64,000 nt of DNA, from the NCBI RefSeq assembly GCF_001447995.1, contig NZ_LDPE01000001.1, forward strand, positions 1,054,001 to 1,118,000, written 5' to 3'. Positions 26,011 to 34,931 of this stretch are shown here, piece by piece. The translations under genes were made by a program, and so were the position numbers. Source of the stretch: Maribacter dokdonensis DSW-8. GTDB lineage: Bacteria > Bacteroidota > Bacteroidia > Flavobacteriales > Flavobacteriaceae. The first letter of the stretch is position 1. Each line of letters opens with the position of its first letter. The notes below the pieces were generated by a model that saw nothing but the letters and a program-made list of their open reading frames with translations, ran no database searches and had not been told where the DNA came from.

Positions 26011-28965
26011 ATGAAAAAACTATTCTTTGCACTATGCCTACTCGGGTATGGTTCATTTTTAACTGCCCAGGATTATTTTCCGGAAAATGCCGGAGTAAAG
26101 GTCAACAATAACAATTATACCGCCTTTACCAACGCTAAAATCTATGTAACTCCAACACAAGTAATCGAAAAAGGAACTTTATTGATCCAACATGGAAAAG
26201 TGGTCAATGCATCAAGCAATGTCAATATTCCTAAAAATGCCGTGGTAATTGACTTGCAAGGTAAATCAATATATCCATCATTTATAGATGTATACTCAAA
26301 ATTTGGGGTAGAACAAGCTAAAAGAAAACCTGGTCGTGGAAGATCCACCCAATATGAACCTTCTAGAGAAGGATATTATTGGAATGATCATATTATGCCG
26401 GAGAATAAGGCAATAGAAAAATTCACTTATGATGATAAGGAAGCCAAAACACTTAGAGCAGCTGGTTTTGGTGTAGTTAACTCTCACATACATGATGGTA
26501 TTGCCAGAGGTACAGGTGTGCTTATAGCTTTAAATGGAAAGGGTACCAATGCCAATAGAATTTTAGATGATCGTTCTGCGCAGTATTTTTCACTAAGCAG
26601 AAGTATCATTAAAGCACAATCTTACCCAAGTTCACTAATGGGAACATTAGCATTATTAAGACAAATGTATAGTGATGCAGATTGGTATGCTAAAGGGAAC
26701 GCCACCACAACAGATCTTTCTTTAGAAGCATTGAACAGTAATAAAAATTTGGTTCAGATTATTGAAGCCAAAGACAAATCGCACGACTTACGTGCCGATA
26801 AAATTGGCGATAGTTATGGTGTACAGTACACTATTTTAGGCGGTGGAAACGAGTTTGAACGTATTGAGGAAATTAAGGCCACCAATGCAAAATTCATTAT
26901 ACCTATAAATTTTCCAGATGCGTATGATGTATCTAACCCGTATGCGGTTGACTATGTTTCTTTACAGGATATGCGTTATTGGAACCAAGCCCCATCTAAC
27001 CCAAAAGTGTTAGCGGATAACGGAATAAAATTTTCGCTTACTACATATGATTTAAAATCTCCGGCTAATTTTAAGGAAAAATTAATAAAAGCCATAGATT
27101 ATGGTCTTTCATCGACCAAGGCATTAGAAGCGCTAACGACCGTTCCTGCAGAAATTCTGGGAAAATCAAATGAAATAGGGGCATTAAAGACAGGCTACCT
27201 TGCCAACTTTTTAATTACATCTGGCGACATTTTTGACAAAACTACCACCTTGTATGAAAACTGGGTACAGGGAACAAAAAGCGTTATCAACGCTATGGAC
27301 GTTAAAGACATTCGTGGGGATTACCAATTAATGGTTCAAGGAAAATCTTATGACGTAGTTATTTCAGGAGATGTTTCAAAACCTAAAATTGAAGTTAAGC
27401 AAGATACGACCAAACTAAGTTCAAAAATTGCATATGACAACAATTGGGTAACCCTTTCATTCGCTACAGATAAGGGTGAAAAAACCTATAGAATGATTAG
27501 TGCCGTTACCAATACATCAGATAACCTATCTGGGCGATTGGTTTTACCAGACGGAACCGAATCTAAATTTACGGCAACCAAATCAAAATCTTTTACCGAA
27601 AAAGAAACTGATAAAGAGAAAGCTGACAAATCTATACAGGTGGTACCAGTAACCTTCCCTAATGTTGGTTATGGCTTTGCCGCTAAACCAAAGGCACAAA
27701 ATACCTTGTTCAAAAATGCAACGGTATGGACAAGTGAAGAAGCAGGTATTTTAGAAAACACTGATGTGCTGGTCAAAAACGGTAAAATAGTAAAAATAGG
27801 TAAAGACTTAGGTGCAGGTGGCGCTACGGTAATAGATGCCACAGGCAAACATTTAACCGCTGGTATTATAGATGAGCATAGCCATATTGCGGCGTTATCG
27901 GTAAACGAATCCGGTCAGAACAGTTCAGCAGAAGTTAAAATGGAAGATGTCGTAGACCCAGAGCATATGGGTATTTACAGATCACTTGCTGGTGGAGTTA
28001 CCTCATTACAGTTACTGCACGGTTCCGCTAATCCTATTGGTGGTAGATCGGCTATATTAAAATTAAAATGGGGAGAAGAAGCTGATGGCTTGATCTATGA
28101 CAATTCACCTAAATTTATAAAGTTTGCTCTTGGTGAAAATGTAAAACAAAGTAACTGGGGTAGTTTTTCGCGTTTTCCTCAAACACGTATGGGTGTAGAA
28201 CAGCTGTACATGAACTATTTCCAAAGAGCCAAGGAATATGACACAAAAAAGAAAAATGGTGAGCCATATCGTTATGATGAAGAAATGGAAGTTCTTGCCG
28301 AAATATTAAACGGTGAACGCTTTATAAGCTGCCACTCCTATGTACAAAGTGAAATCAATATGATGATGAAAGTTGCAGAGCACTTTGGATTCAGAATCAA
28401 TACTTTCACCCACATTCTAGAAGGCTATAAAGTAGCCGATAAAATGGCGGAACATGGTGTTGGCGCAGGAACGTTCAGTGACTGGTGGGCGTATAAATTC
28501 GAAGTAAATGATGCTATACCTTACAACGCGGCAATTATGCAAAAACAAGGGGTTGTAACTGCCATAAACAGTGATGACAGAGAAATGATAAGAAGGCTGA
28601 ACCAAGAAGCTGCCAAGACTATAAAGTATGGTGGCATGACGGAATTGGAAGCTTGGAAAATGGTTACCATAAACCCTGCTAAACTATTACACCTAGATGA
28701 CCGTGTTGGTAGTATACAAGAAGGTAAGGATGCTGATTTGGTATTGTGGTCCGGCAATCCGTTATCGGTGTATTCAAAAGCGGAAAAAACAATGATCGAG
28801 GGTATTACCTATTTTGATTTAGAGACCGACAAAAAAAATCGTGAAGCCATCAAAAAAGAAAGAAATGAATTGGTCACTATGATGCTAAAAGAAAAAAGCA
28901 GCGGTAAAAAAACCCAAGGTCCTAAACAAAGTGTCAAAAGAGATTTCACTTGCGAAAGCCTTTAA
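26011..28965 (+). CDS. secreted tandem amidohydrolase-family protein
   Basis: Exported protein of 984 residues with a signal peptide (1-19, ending FLTAQ) and two amidohydrolase halves. In the second half (about 565-960) the metal motif IDEHSHI is present (H623, H625), with HSYVQSE, FTHILEGYK and INSDDRE later supplying further ligands, and the C-terminal GSIQEGKDADLVLWSGNP strand is typical. In the first half (about 40-440) the equivalent position reads DVYSKFG (93-99) with no HxH, so that half is probably non-catalytic. The substrate, perhaps peptides or cyclic amides, is unknown. The second amidohydrolase gene follows 38 bases later. Confidence 0.88.
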   Translation: MKKLFFALCLLGYGSFLTAQDYFPENAGVKVNNNNYTAFTNAKIYVTPTQVIEKGTLLIQHGKVVNASSNVNIPKNAVVIDLQGKSIYPSFIDVYSKFGVEQAKRKPGRGRSTQYEPSREGYYWNDHIMPENKAIEKFTYDDKEAKTLRAAGFGVVNSHIHDGIARGTGVLIALNGKGTNANRILDDRSAQYFSLSRSIIKAQSYPSSLMGTLALLRQMYSDADWYAKGNATTTDLSLEALNSNKNLVQIIEAKDKSHDLRADKIGDSYGVQYTILGGGNEFERIEEIKATNAKFIIPINFPDAYDVSNPYAVDYVSLQDMRYWNQAPSNPKVLADNGIKFSLTTYDLKSPANFKEKLIKAIDYGLSSTKALEALTTVPAEILGKSNEIGALKTGYLANFLITSGDIFDKTTTLYENWVQGTKSVINAMDVKDIRGDYQLMVQGKSYDVVISGDVSKPKIEVKQDTTKLSSKIAYDNNWVTLSFATDKGEKTYRMISAVTNTSDNLSGRLVLPDGTESKFTATKSKSFTEKETDKEKADKSIQVVPVTFPNVGYGFAAKPKAQNTLFKNATVWTSEEAGILENTDVLVKNGKIVKIGKDLGAGGATVIDATGKHLTAGIIDEHSHIAALSVNESGQNSSAEVKMEDVVDPEHMGIYRSLAGGVTSLQLLHGSANPIGGRSAILKLKWGEEADGLIYDNSPKFIKFALGENVKQSNWGSFSRFPQTRMGVEQLYMNYFQRAKEYDTKKKNGEPYRYDEEMEVLAEILNGERFISCHSYVQSEINMMMKVAEHFGFRINTFTHILEGYKVADKMAEHGVGAGTFSDWWAYKFEVNDAIPYNAAIMQKQGVVTAINSDDREMIRRLNQEAAKTIKYGGMTELEAWKMVTINPAKLLHLDDRVGSIQEGKDADLVLWSGNPLSVYSKAEKTMIEGITYFDLETDKKNREAIKKERNELVTMMLKEKSSGKKTQGPKQSVKRDFTCESL

Positions 28966-29003
28966 TAGTATAAGAAGTATTCAAAATATATAAAACTTTA
29001 AAA

Positions 29004-30296
29004 ATGAAAAAATTAATAACCTTGATCATTGCCCTTGGCTTGTTATTACCGACCCTTGCGCAGCAGACACCGGGCAATAAACAAACCGAAGCTATTACCA
29101 TTGAAGGAGCAACGGCTCATTTGGGTAATGGCGAAGTCATTGAAAGCTCACTTATAATGTTCGAAGATGGCAAGATTACTTTTGTGGGTGATTCTAAAAT
29201 GAGAATTGCAAGAAAAGGCAAAGTAATAGATGCAACAGGCAAACATGTTTATCCTGGCTTTATAGCGCCAGCGAAAACATTGGGACTGGTTGAGATCGAT
29301 GCCGTGAGAGCTTCAAAAGATGAAGATGAAATTGGCGATTTTATTCCACATGTTAGAAGCTTAATAGCTTACAATGCAGAATCTAAAGTAGTAGAAAGCA
29401 TGAGACCCAATGGAGTTTTAATTGGGCAAATAGCACCTTCTGGTGGTTTAATTTCAGGAACTTCAAGTATTGTACAATTTGATGCATGGAACTGGGAAGA
29501 TGCGGCTATAAAGGTTGATGACGGCATTCATTTAAACTGGCCAAGTACTTTTAAGCAAGGTCGTTGGTGGGCAGGTGAAGACCCGGGTTACCATCCAAAT
29601 AAAGACTACGCGGAAGAAATAGAAGCCATTGCTACCTTTCTTAAAAATTCACAAGCTTATGGCAAGACTACTCCTAAAGAAGTAAACCCCGCTTATGCAG
29701 CTATGAAAGGTATTTTCGACGGTACCCAAATACTATATGTTCATGCAGATGACGAAAAGCAAATTATAGATGCCGTAAACACTTTAAAAGCTAATGGCGC
29801 AAAAGAAGTAGTTTTGATCGGGGGATACCATGCCTATAAAATTCCAGAATTTTTAAAGAGCAATAATATCCCTGTTTTAGTACAGTATACGCATAATCTT
29901 CCGGTATTTGATGATGATGATTATGACCTGCCTTACAAACTGCCAAAATTATTAATGGATGCTGGTCTATTGGTAGGTATTCAAAATGCAGATGCGGCAA
30001 ATTTCCAGACTAGAAATTTACCTTTCTATGCGGGTCAAGCCGCTCAACAGGGGTTGGACAAGGAAAAAGCCGTTCAACTACTGACCGGAAATACAGCCAA
30101 AATTTTAGGTATTGATGACCAATATGGCACTTTAGAAAACGGTAAGAACGCTACTCTATTTATTTCTGAAGGTGATGCTCTTGATATGGCCGGAAACATT
30201 TTAACCCACGCTTTCATAGACGGCAGAACAGTTTCTTTAGAGACACACCAAACTGAACTTTGGAAACGCTACATGGGTAAATACGAAGGCAAATAA
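29004..30296 (+). CDS. secreted amidohydrolase-like protein lacking HxH
   Basis: Exported protein of 430 residues with a signal peptide (1-19, LLLPTLAQQ). The composite beta-sandwich strands of the amidohydrolase family are clear (KVIDATGKHVYPGFI; LGIDDQYGTLENGKNATLFIS), yet where the metal-binding DxHxH is expected the sequence reads FIAPAKTLG (about 86-94). It resembles the first half of the preceding protein. It may be a non-catalytic partner that pairs with the active half, which is inference. A strong terminator follows. Confidence 0.82.
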   Translation: MKKLITLIIALGLLLPTLAQQTPGNKQTEAITIEGATAHLGNGEVIESSLIMFEDGKITFVGDSKMRIARKGKVIDATGKHVYPGFIAPAKTLGLVEIDAVRASKDEDEIGDFIPHVRSLIAYNAESKVVESMRPNGVLIGQIAPSGGLISGTSSIVQFDAWNWEDAAIKVDDGIHLNWPSTFKQGRWWAGEDPGYHPNKDYAEEIEAIATFLKNSQAYGKTTPKEVNPAYAAMKGIFDGTQILYVHADDEKQIIDAVNTLKANGAKEVVLIGGYHAYKIPEFLKSNNIPVLVQYTHNLPVFDDDDYDLPYKLPKLLMDAGLLVGIQNADAANFQTRNLPFYAGQAAQQGLDKEKAVQLLTGNTAKILGIDDQYGTLENGKNATLFISEGDALDMAGNILTHAFIDGRTVSLETHQTELWKRYMGKYEGK

Positions 30297-30317
30297 TTCC
30301 CAATTACAACATTGAAC

Positions 30318-30351
30318 AAAAGAGGCTGCCTTATTCAGGGCAGCCTCTTTT
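30318..30351. terminator. bidirectional terminator
   Basis: Bases 30318-30330 pair with 30339-30351 (13 base pairs, AAAAGAGGCTGCC arm) around an eight-base loop. It closes the amidohydrolase pair and, on the other strand, the membrane gene of the molybdopterin side. Confidence 0.88.
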
Positions 30352-30371
30352 ATTTAGTATATTCTATACAA

Positions 30372-30779
30372 TTATCTCTTAGCTAGCACATATCCTAAAT
30401 ATCCCATTGGCATATAGGCTACAATAATATCTAAAGCTGTAAACCACATTGGTCCGCCAAGCATAGCTATATTGACCGTACCTCCTATCAAAAAAAACAA
30501 CCCTACCAAAAGTGCCATTAGCATTTTTTTACCAGCAGCTATTTTAGCGGCTACGAAAGCTCCTACCAATGTACCTAACGCATGTGCCAAAAAGGGAAAG
30601 ATAAAATGTTTGGGTTCAAACAAATGCATTGTTGACTTTAACCCTTCCATAGTAGTAATGTCTCCTCCTTCAGGTGGTGGAATAATAGAACCACTTATCA
30701 TAATTATTCCCATATTCACCATACTGCCTATAATAACTCCGGCAACGACAGCCAAAACGTTTTTTAATATTGGATTCAT
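30372..30779 (-). CDS. small four-helix membrane protein
   Basis: Unrecognised protein of 135 residues with four hydrophobic segments (about 8-30, 58-80, 85-105, 112-132). Charged residues are few. The pattern MNPILKNVLAVVAGVIIGSMVNMGII with repeated small residues is typical of small uncharacterised membrane proteins found throughout Bacteroidota. It lies 21 bases after moeA on the same strand and before a terminator, so it could be the last gene of the cofactor run, but nothing ties it to molybdenum. Confidence 0.7.
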   Translation of the reverse strand: MNPILKNVLAVVAGVIIGSMVNMGIIMISGSIIPPPEGGDITTMEGLKSTMHLFEPKHFIFPFLAHALGTLVGAFVAAKIAAGKKMLMALLVGLFFLIGGTVNIAMLGGPMWFTALDIIVAYMPMGYLGYVLAKR

Positions 30780-30800
30780 ATCAAAAGATTTAATTGGTTA

Positions 30801-31991
30801 CTATCTGGTCTTTACAAAGCGTACCACCTCTCCTACTTCATAAGCATTTTCCTTTGGCTCTAAACAAACAAAACCATCGGCCTTGGTCAAACTGGTTAAA
30901 TCACCTGAGCCATTTTCTATGACCGGTGCCCCCCAAACAACTCCTTCTTTCAACTCCGTTTTTACATGTATAAATCTAGTTAATGGCGGTACTATTTTTA
31001 AAGGAACACCTAGCTTAATATACAAATTTTCTATCTGAACACCCCAAGAAGCATACAACCACGGTAAAAAATAAAGATGATAATTAGCAAAAGTAGAGAC
31101 AGGATTACCGGGGAATGAAAAAACCACAGTCTTTAATTTAGCATGTACACCAAACCAAAAAGGTTTCCCGGGTCTTTGTGCTACCCTATGAAACACCTTT
31201 TCTACACCAAGGGATTCCATAACATCCGGAATAAAATCAAACTTACCCTTAGATACGCCTCCACTTAATAACAGAACGTCATTTTTAATCAGCGCCTTCT
31301 CCAATGCAGTTTTAATACTTTCTTTATCATCTAAAAGGTGTAACGAATTTGAAGGTATTGTACCGTTCAATAATGCCGCCTCAATGGTCAGCATATTTGA
31401 TTTTCTAATTTGATGCGGTTCTGGCAACTGGTCAACCTCAACCAATTCATTACCGGTTGCTATGGTACAAATGTTCGGGTTCACTTTTACCTTTACCACA
31501 GATTTACCCACAGAAGCCAGAACACCTATTTCAGCAGGTGTAATCTTAATTCCTTTAGAAAGAACTACGGCACCCGCCTTTTCGTCACTACCTTTGTAGT
31601 GAATGTTTTGGCCTTTGGTAACTATTTCGTTAATGGTAACCTTGTTATCTTTAATAGTGATATGTTCATACATAATCACGGTATCGCAATGTTTAGGAAC
31701 TACCGCACCTGTCATGACCTCTAAACAATGATTTGTATCATTTAAAGTTTGCTGGGCAACACCTGCCGCAGCTACCCCTTCAATGGTATAAGCATATCCG
31801 TTTTCCAACATACTTGAAAATTGAATGGCAATGCCATCTTTGGTAGCCCGATCAAAAGGTGGAAAATCACGATCTGCAAGAACATCTTCAGCTAAAACTC
31901 TATTTAAGCTGTCTATCAGTTTCACCTTTTCTGCTCCCAAGTCTAAGCGATGATCAATTACTTTTTCAAATGCTTCTTTAAATGTAATCAT
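30801..31991 (-). CDS. moeA: molybdopterin molybdotransferase MoeA
   Basis: Inserts molybdate into adenylylated molybdopterin, the last general step of Moco synthesis. The 396-residue protein has the N-terminal region LNRVLAEDVLADRDFPPFDRATKDGIA, ATGNELVEVDQLP, the LSGGVSKGKFDFIPDVM motif, and PGKPFWFG and SFPGNPVSTFANY of the MPT-binding domain. Length is typical. It is 53 bases downstream of the TauE-like permease gene at the end of the Moco cluster. No separate MogA/MoaB adenylyltransferase is present in this window. Confidence 0.95.
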   Translation of the reverse strand: MITFKEAFEKVIDHRLDLGAEKVKLIDSLNRVLAEDVLADRDFPPFDRATKDGIAIQFSSMLENGYAYTIEGVAAAGVAQQTLNDTNHCLEVMTGAVVPKHCDTVIMYEHITIKDNKVTINEIVTKGQNIHYKGSDEKAGAVVLSKGIKITPAEIGVLASVGKSVVKVKVNPNICTIATGNELVEVDQLPEPHQIRKSNMLTIEAALLNGTIPSNSLHLLDDKESIKTALEKALIKNDVLLLSGGVSKGKFDFIPDVMESLGVEKVFHRVAQRPGKPFWFGVHAKLKTVVFSFPGNPVSTFANYHLYFLPWLYASWGVQIENLYIKLGVPLKIVPPLTRFIHVKTELKEGVVWGAPVIENGSGDLTSLTKADGFVCLEPKENAYEVGEVVRFVKTR

Positions 31992-32044
31992 AGAATTAAA
32001 GGTAAAATTATAATGTAAACTTCTATTAAATGGACATCATCAAA

Positions 32045-32827
32045 TCAAGATGAAAACAAACTTAAACCGTTGACCAACAATACTCTTACACCCACCACAA
32101 AAACAAGAAGTGCGGTTACTCTTTTAATTCCATTGGCAGAAAGTTTCTTTAAACTAATGCGAATACCCAACTGCCCCCCAAGAAGAACAGCTATAACCAA
32201 ACATAAGGTTTCTTTTAAAGGTAATGAAAGTGCATTGCTGGTAATTAAACCAAGTAAACCCGAGATAGAATTGACCAATATAAAGAAGCTGGCGAGGGCA
32301 GCAATTTTAATAGCTTTTTTCCATCGTAAATGATTTAAGATCGGAGCCAAAAAAATACCGCCTCCAATTCCTACCAATCCAGATAAAAAACCTATTCCAG
32401 CACCTAATAAGTAACTCATATAATTTGGATAGTCATGTACTTCCTTCTTTGTCTTGTTCAATTCAAATGTCTGAATGGCCAAGAATAAAGCTGAAAGGAT
32501 AAGGGAGCACCCAAGAATAATAAAAAACACACTTTCCTTAAGACGAAAGGTAGCTCCAATATATGCCAAAGGAATACTAGTTAACACAAACGGCAGAAAA
32601 TCCTTGAATTTTGCATGTCCATTTTTAAAATAAAGATAGGTACTACCGGAAACCACCACCAAATTACAAACCAATGCTATGGACCTAATGGCAAAAAAGC
32701 TGGTCAAAAAAAGAGTCAATAGCGCCAAATAACTAGATCCACCACCAAAACCGACCGAAGAATATAAGGTAGCTATGATAAAAAAACCAACACATAAAAG
32801 CAGTAATTGCTCAATAGGTATCAACAT
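32045..32827 (-). CDS. TauE/SafE family sulfite exporter-like permease
   Basis: Inner-membrane protein of 260 residues with about eight hydrophobic segments. The hallmark glycine-rich pairs are present: SVGFGGGSSYLALLTLF in the first half and GLVGIGGGIFLAPIL in the second. Family members export sulfite or organosulfur anions, or take up others. Its start lies 17 bases inside the end of the moeB-rhodanese gene, so it belongs to the Moco operon. A role in exporting sulfur by-products, or an anion for a molybdoenzyme, is only inferred from this position. Confidence 0.88.
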   Translation of the reverse strand: MLIPIEQLLLLCVGFFIIATLYSSVGFGGGSSYLALLTLFLTSFFAIRSIALVCNLVVVSGSTYLYFKNGHAKFKDFLPFVLTSIPLAYIGATFRLKESVFFIILGCSLILSALFLAIQTFELNKTKKEVHDYPNYMSYLLGAGIGFLSGLVGIGGGIFLAPILNHLRWKKAIKIAALASFFILVNSISGLLGLITSNALSLPLKETLCLVIAVLLGGQLGIRISLKKLSANGIKRVTALLVFVVGVRVLLVNGLSLFSS

Positions 32828-33884
32828 AATTTTTCATCTGGTTCATGCCTCCTACCACATTTACAAAATCTTTACCAGGATATAGTTCTTGCAGCGTGGC
32901 TATTGCCTTTTTACTGCGCACGCCAGACTGACAAATAACGTAAACAGTTTCTTCTAAATTCAACTCGCTACTTCTATCTGCCAACTCGCTCAGAGGTATG
33001 TGCTTAACCTGGTCAATATGCTGCCTTTGATACTCTTTTGGTGTACGAACATCTAACAATTCAATAGCCCCTTCTGAAAGCAACTGTTGAAGGGCATTGG
33101 CTTCAATAGATTTTAATGGTAAATCACAGTTAAATTCATAACTTTTCTCCAGAACCTTAATCTCATTATGACCAGGCTGTAACTTAAAACTAATACGTTG
33201 GGTACGTTGGGTAAGTGTATCACACAAAAGTAAAATACCAGTTAAAACTTCCCCTAGATCCGTTATTATTTTTATTGTTTCCAATGCCTGTAAGTTTCCA
33301 ATGATTCCCGGTAAAATTCCCAAGACTCCGTTTTCATTACAATTGGGTACAGCATCGGCAGCCGGCATGGTAGGGTACAAACAACGATATGTTGGTCCGC
33401 CTTTATAATTAAAAACACTTACCTGACCTTCAAAAGCATGCAAAGCCCCGTAGACAAATGGCTTATTCAATATAACACAAGCATCGTTTATAAGATACCT
33501 TGTCGGAAAATTATCTGTAGCATCAACAACAAGATCATATCCTTCAATAATTTCAAGAGCATTATCAACAGTCAAAAAAGTATGATATGTTCGTATTTCG
33601 GTAGATGAATTTTGGGCAGATAATTGACTTTTAACCGCTTCAACTTTAGAAATACCCACCATAGCTTCTGTATACAACACTTGACGGTGAAGGTTGGATA
33701 ATGAAACTACATCTGCATCTACAACACCAAGGGTACCTACCCCCATGGCATTTAAATAAGTTAATACAGGAATACCTAGACCGCCAGCACCTACCACCAG
33801 TACTTTTGCTTCCTGTAATTTCTGTTGCCCTTCAATTCCAAAACCCGCTAAAGTGATTTGCCTCTGGTAACGATCTTGGTTCAT
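32811..33884 (-). CDS. moeB: molybdopterin-synthase adenylyltransferase with C-terminal rhodanese
   Basis: E1-like enzyme that adenylylates the C-terminal glycine of MoaD so that it can take up sulfur. Residues 1-240 form the ThiF/MoeB domain: GAGGLGIPVLTYLNAMGVG, DADVVSLSNLHRQVLY, DATDNFPTRYLINDAC and GVLGILPGIIGNLQALE. Residues 265-357 form a rhodanese domain (LLDVRTPKEYQ; active cysteine C318 in CQSGVRS) that could supply sulfur. The zinc-binding CxxC pairs of E. coli MoeB are incomplete: TYRC keeps one cysteine and PGHNEI keeps none. It overlaps mobA by four bases and the permease by 17. Confidence 0.92.
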   Translation of the reverse strand: MNQDRYQRQITLAGFGIEGQQKLQEAKVLVVGAGGLGIPVLTYLNAMGVGTLGVVDADVVSLSNLHRQVLYTEAMVGISKVEAVKSQLSAQNSSTEIRTYHTFLTVDNALEIIEGYDLVVDATDNFPTRYLINDACVILNKPFVYGALHAFEGQVSVFNYKGGPTYRCLYPTMPAADAVPNCNENGVLGILPGIIGNLQALETIKIITDLGEVLTGILLLCDTLTQRTQRISFKLQPGHNEIKVLEKSYEFNCDLPLKSIEANALQQLLSEGAIELLDVRTPKEYQRQHIDQVKHIPLSELADRSSELNLEETVYVICQSGVRSKKAIATLQELYPGKDFVNVVGGMNQMKNYVDTY

Positions 33885-34474
33885 AATGAAATTTTTAGCA
33901 ATGCCTCTTCATATTCTGCCTTGGAATTCGCATTTAACAATACTTCTTTATGTTCTGGGAATACCAAATGAACATCTGCATTGATCAAAAATTTTCTAGG
34001 ACATGAACCATTGCCCGCCTCTAAATAGGCGACCGATTGTTTTAGAGCCTCTGGCTCCCAAATAGCACAAAGTGGTTCTGGCAACGGGTTTTGCTTGTCG
34101 GCAAAAGCACTGGCTATTTTGCCTGTATTTCTGGATGCGATTAATTCTTCCAAAGCTTTTTTATCCATTAAAGGCAGATCGCAGGCTAGAACCAACCAAG
34201 CTGCATCTGGGTGGGCATTATGTGCAGAAAGCAAACCATTATAGGGTCCGCGAAACTCATCATTATCAACTATAGTATCAAAAGCATTTGAAATTTCATC
34301 TTTTTGATCTTTGCGGATACTTAAAAATGTTTGGTCACAAACCTCATTCAACAATGAATATAAATGCTCGCGTTGTGGAAGTTCATGATATTTGATCAAA
34401 CCCTTATCTTCTCCCATCCTAGTACTTTTCCCTCCGGATAGCACTAGCCCATATAACTTATCTTTGGAAATCAT
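33881..34474 (-). CDS. mobA: molybdenum cofactor guanylyltransferase MobA-like
   Basis: Nucleotidyltransferase that attaches GMP to Moco to give the guanine dinucleotide cofactor used by DMSO-reductase and nitrate reductase type enzymes. The 197-residue protein has LSGGKSTRMGEDKGLIKYH (GTP-binding and catalytic loop, about 12-30), DNDEFRGPYNGLLSA and LACDLPLMDKKALEEL. The similar MocA (CTP) family cannot be fully excluded, but the GGKSTRMG loop fits MobA. It overlaps moaC by 17 bases and moeB by four. Confidence 0.9.
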   Translation of the reverse strand: MISKDKLYGLVLSGGKSTRMGEDKGLIKYHELPQREHLYSLLNEVCDQTFLSIRKDQKDEISNAFDTIVDNDEFRGPYNGLLSAHNAHPDAAWLVLACDLPLMDKKALEELIASRNTGKIASAFADKQNPLPEPLCAIWEPEALKQSVAYLEAGNGSCPRKFLINADVHLVFPEHKEVLLNANSKAEYEEALLKISL

Positions 34475-34931
34475 TTTTTCCTCCTGTTTTTTGTTCTAAT
34501 TGAATTGTACCGATTACAATATCTTGAGAAAGTGCCTTACACATATCATAAATGGTCAAAGCAGCAACTGACACACCAGTTAAAGCCTCCATTTCCACTC
34601 CCGTTTTCTCATTACATTTTACAGTACATGTTATTTGAAAAGCGTTTACAGAAGGAGTGATATCGATATTTATTTTAGACAAATTTATCTGATGACAAAG
34701 AGGTATAAGCTCAGACGTTTTCTTTACACCTTGTATACCTGCAATAACAGCAGTTTGCACAATACTTCCCTTTTTCCCAACAAAATCTTGATCAGACAAA
34801 GATTTAAAAACCTCTGAAGGAAATTGTATAGTACCACTAGCAATGGCAGTACGTACTGATGCTGTTTTTTGAGAAACATCTACCATGGTAGCATTCCCAG
34901 ATTCATCTATATGTGATAATTTCTTCTGCAT
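34458..34931 (-). CDS. moaC: cyclic pyranopterin monophosphate synthase MoaC
   Basis: With MoaA, converts GTP to cyclic pyranopterin monophosphate. The 157-residue protein has MVDVSQKTASVRTA near the start, QTAVIAGIQGVKKTSELIPLCHQ (active-site region), and VEMEALTGVSVAALTIYDMCKAL. No MoaB domain is fused to it. It overlaps moaA by one base and mobA by 17. Confidence 0.96.
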   Translation of the reverse strand: MQKKLSHIDESGNATMVDVSQKTASVRTAIASGTIQFPSEVFKSLSDQDFVGKKGSIVQTAVIAGIQGVKKTSELIPLCHQINLSKINIDITPSVNAFQITCTVKCNEKTGVEMEALTGVSVAALTIYDMCKALSQDIVIGTIQLEQKTGGKNDFQR

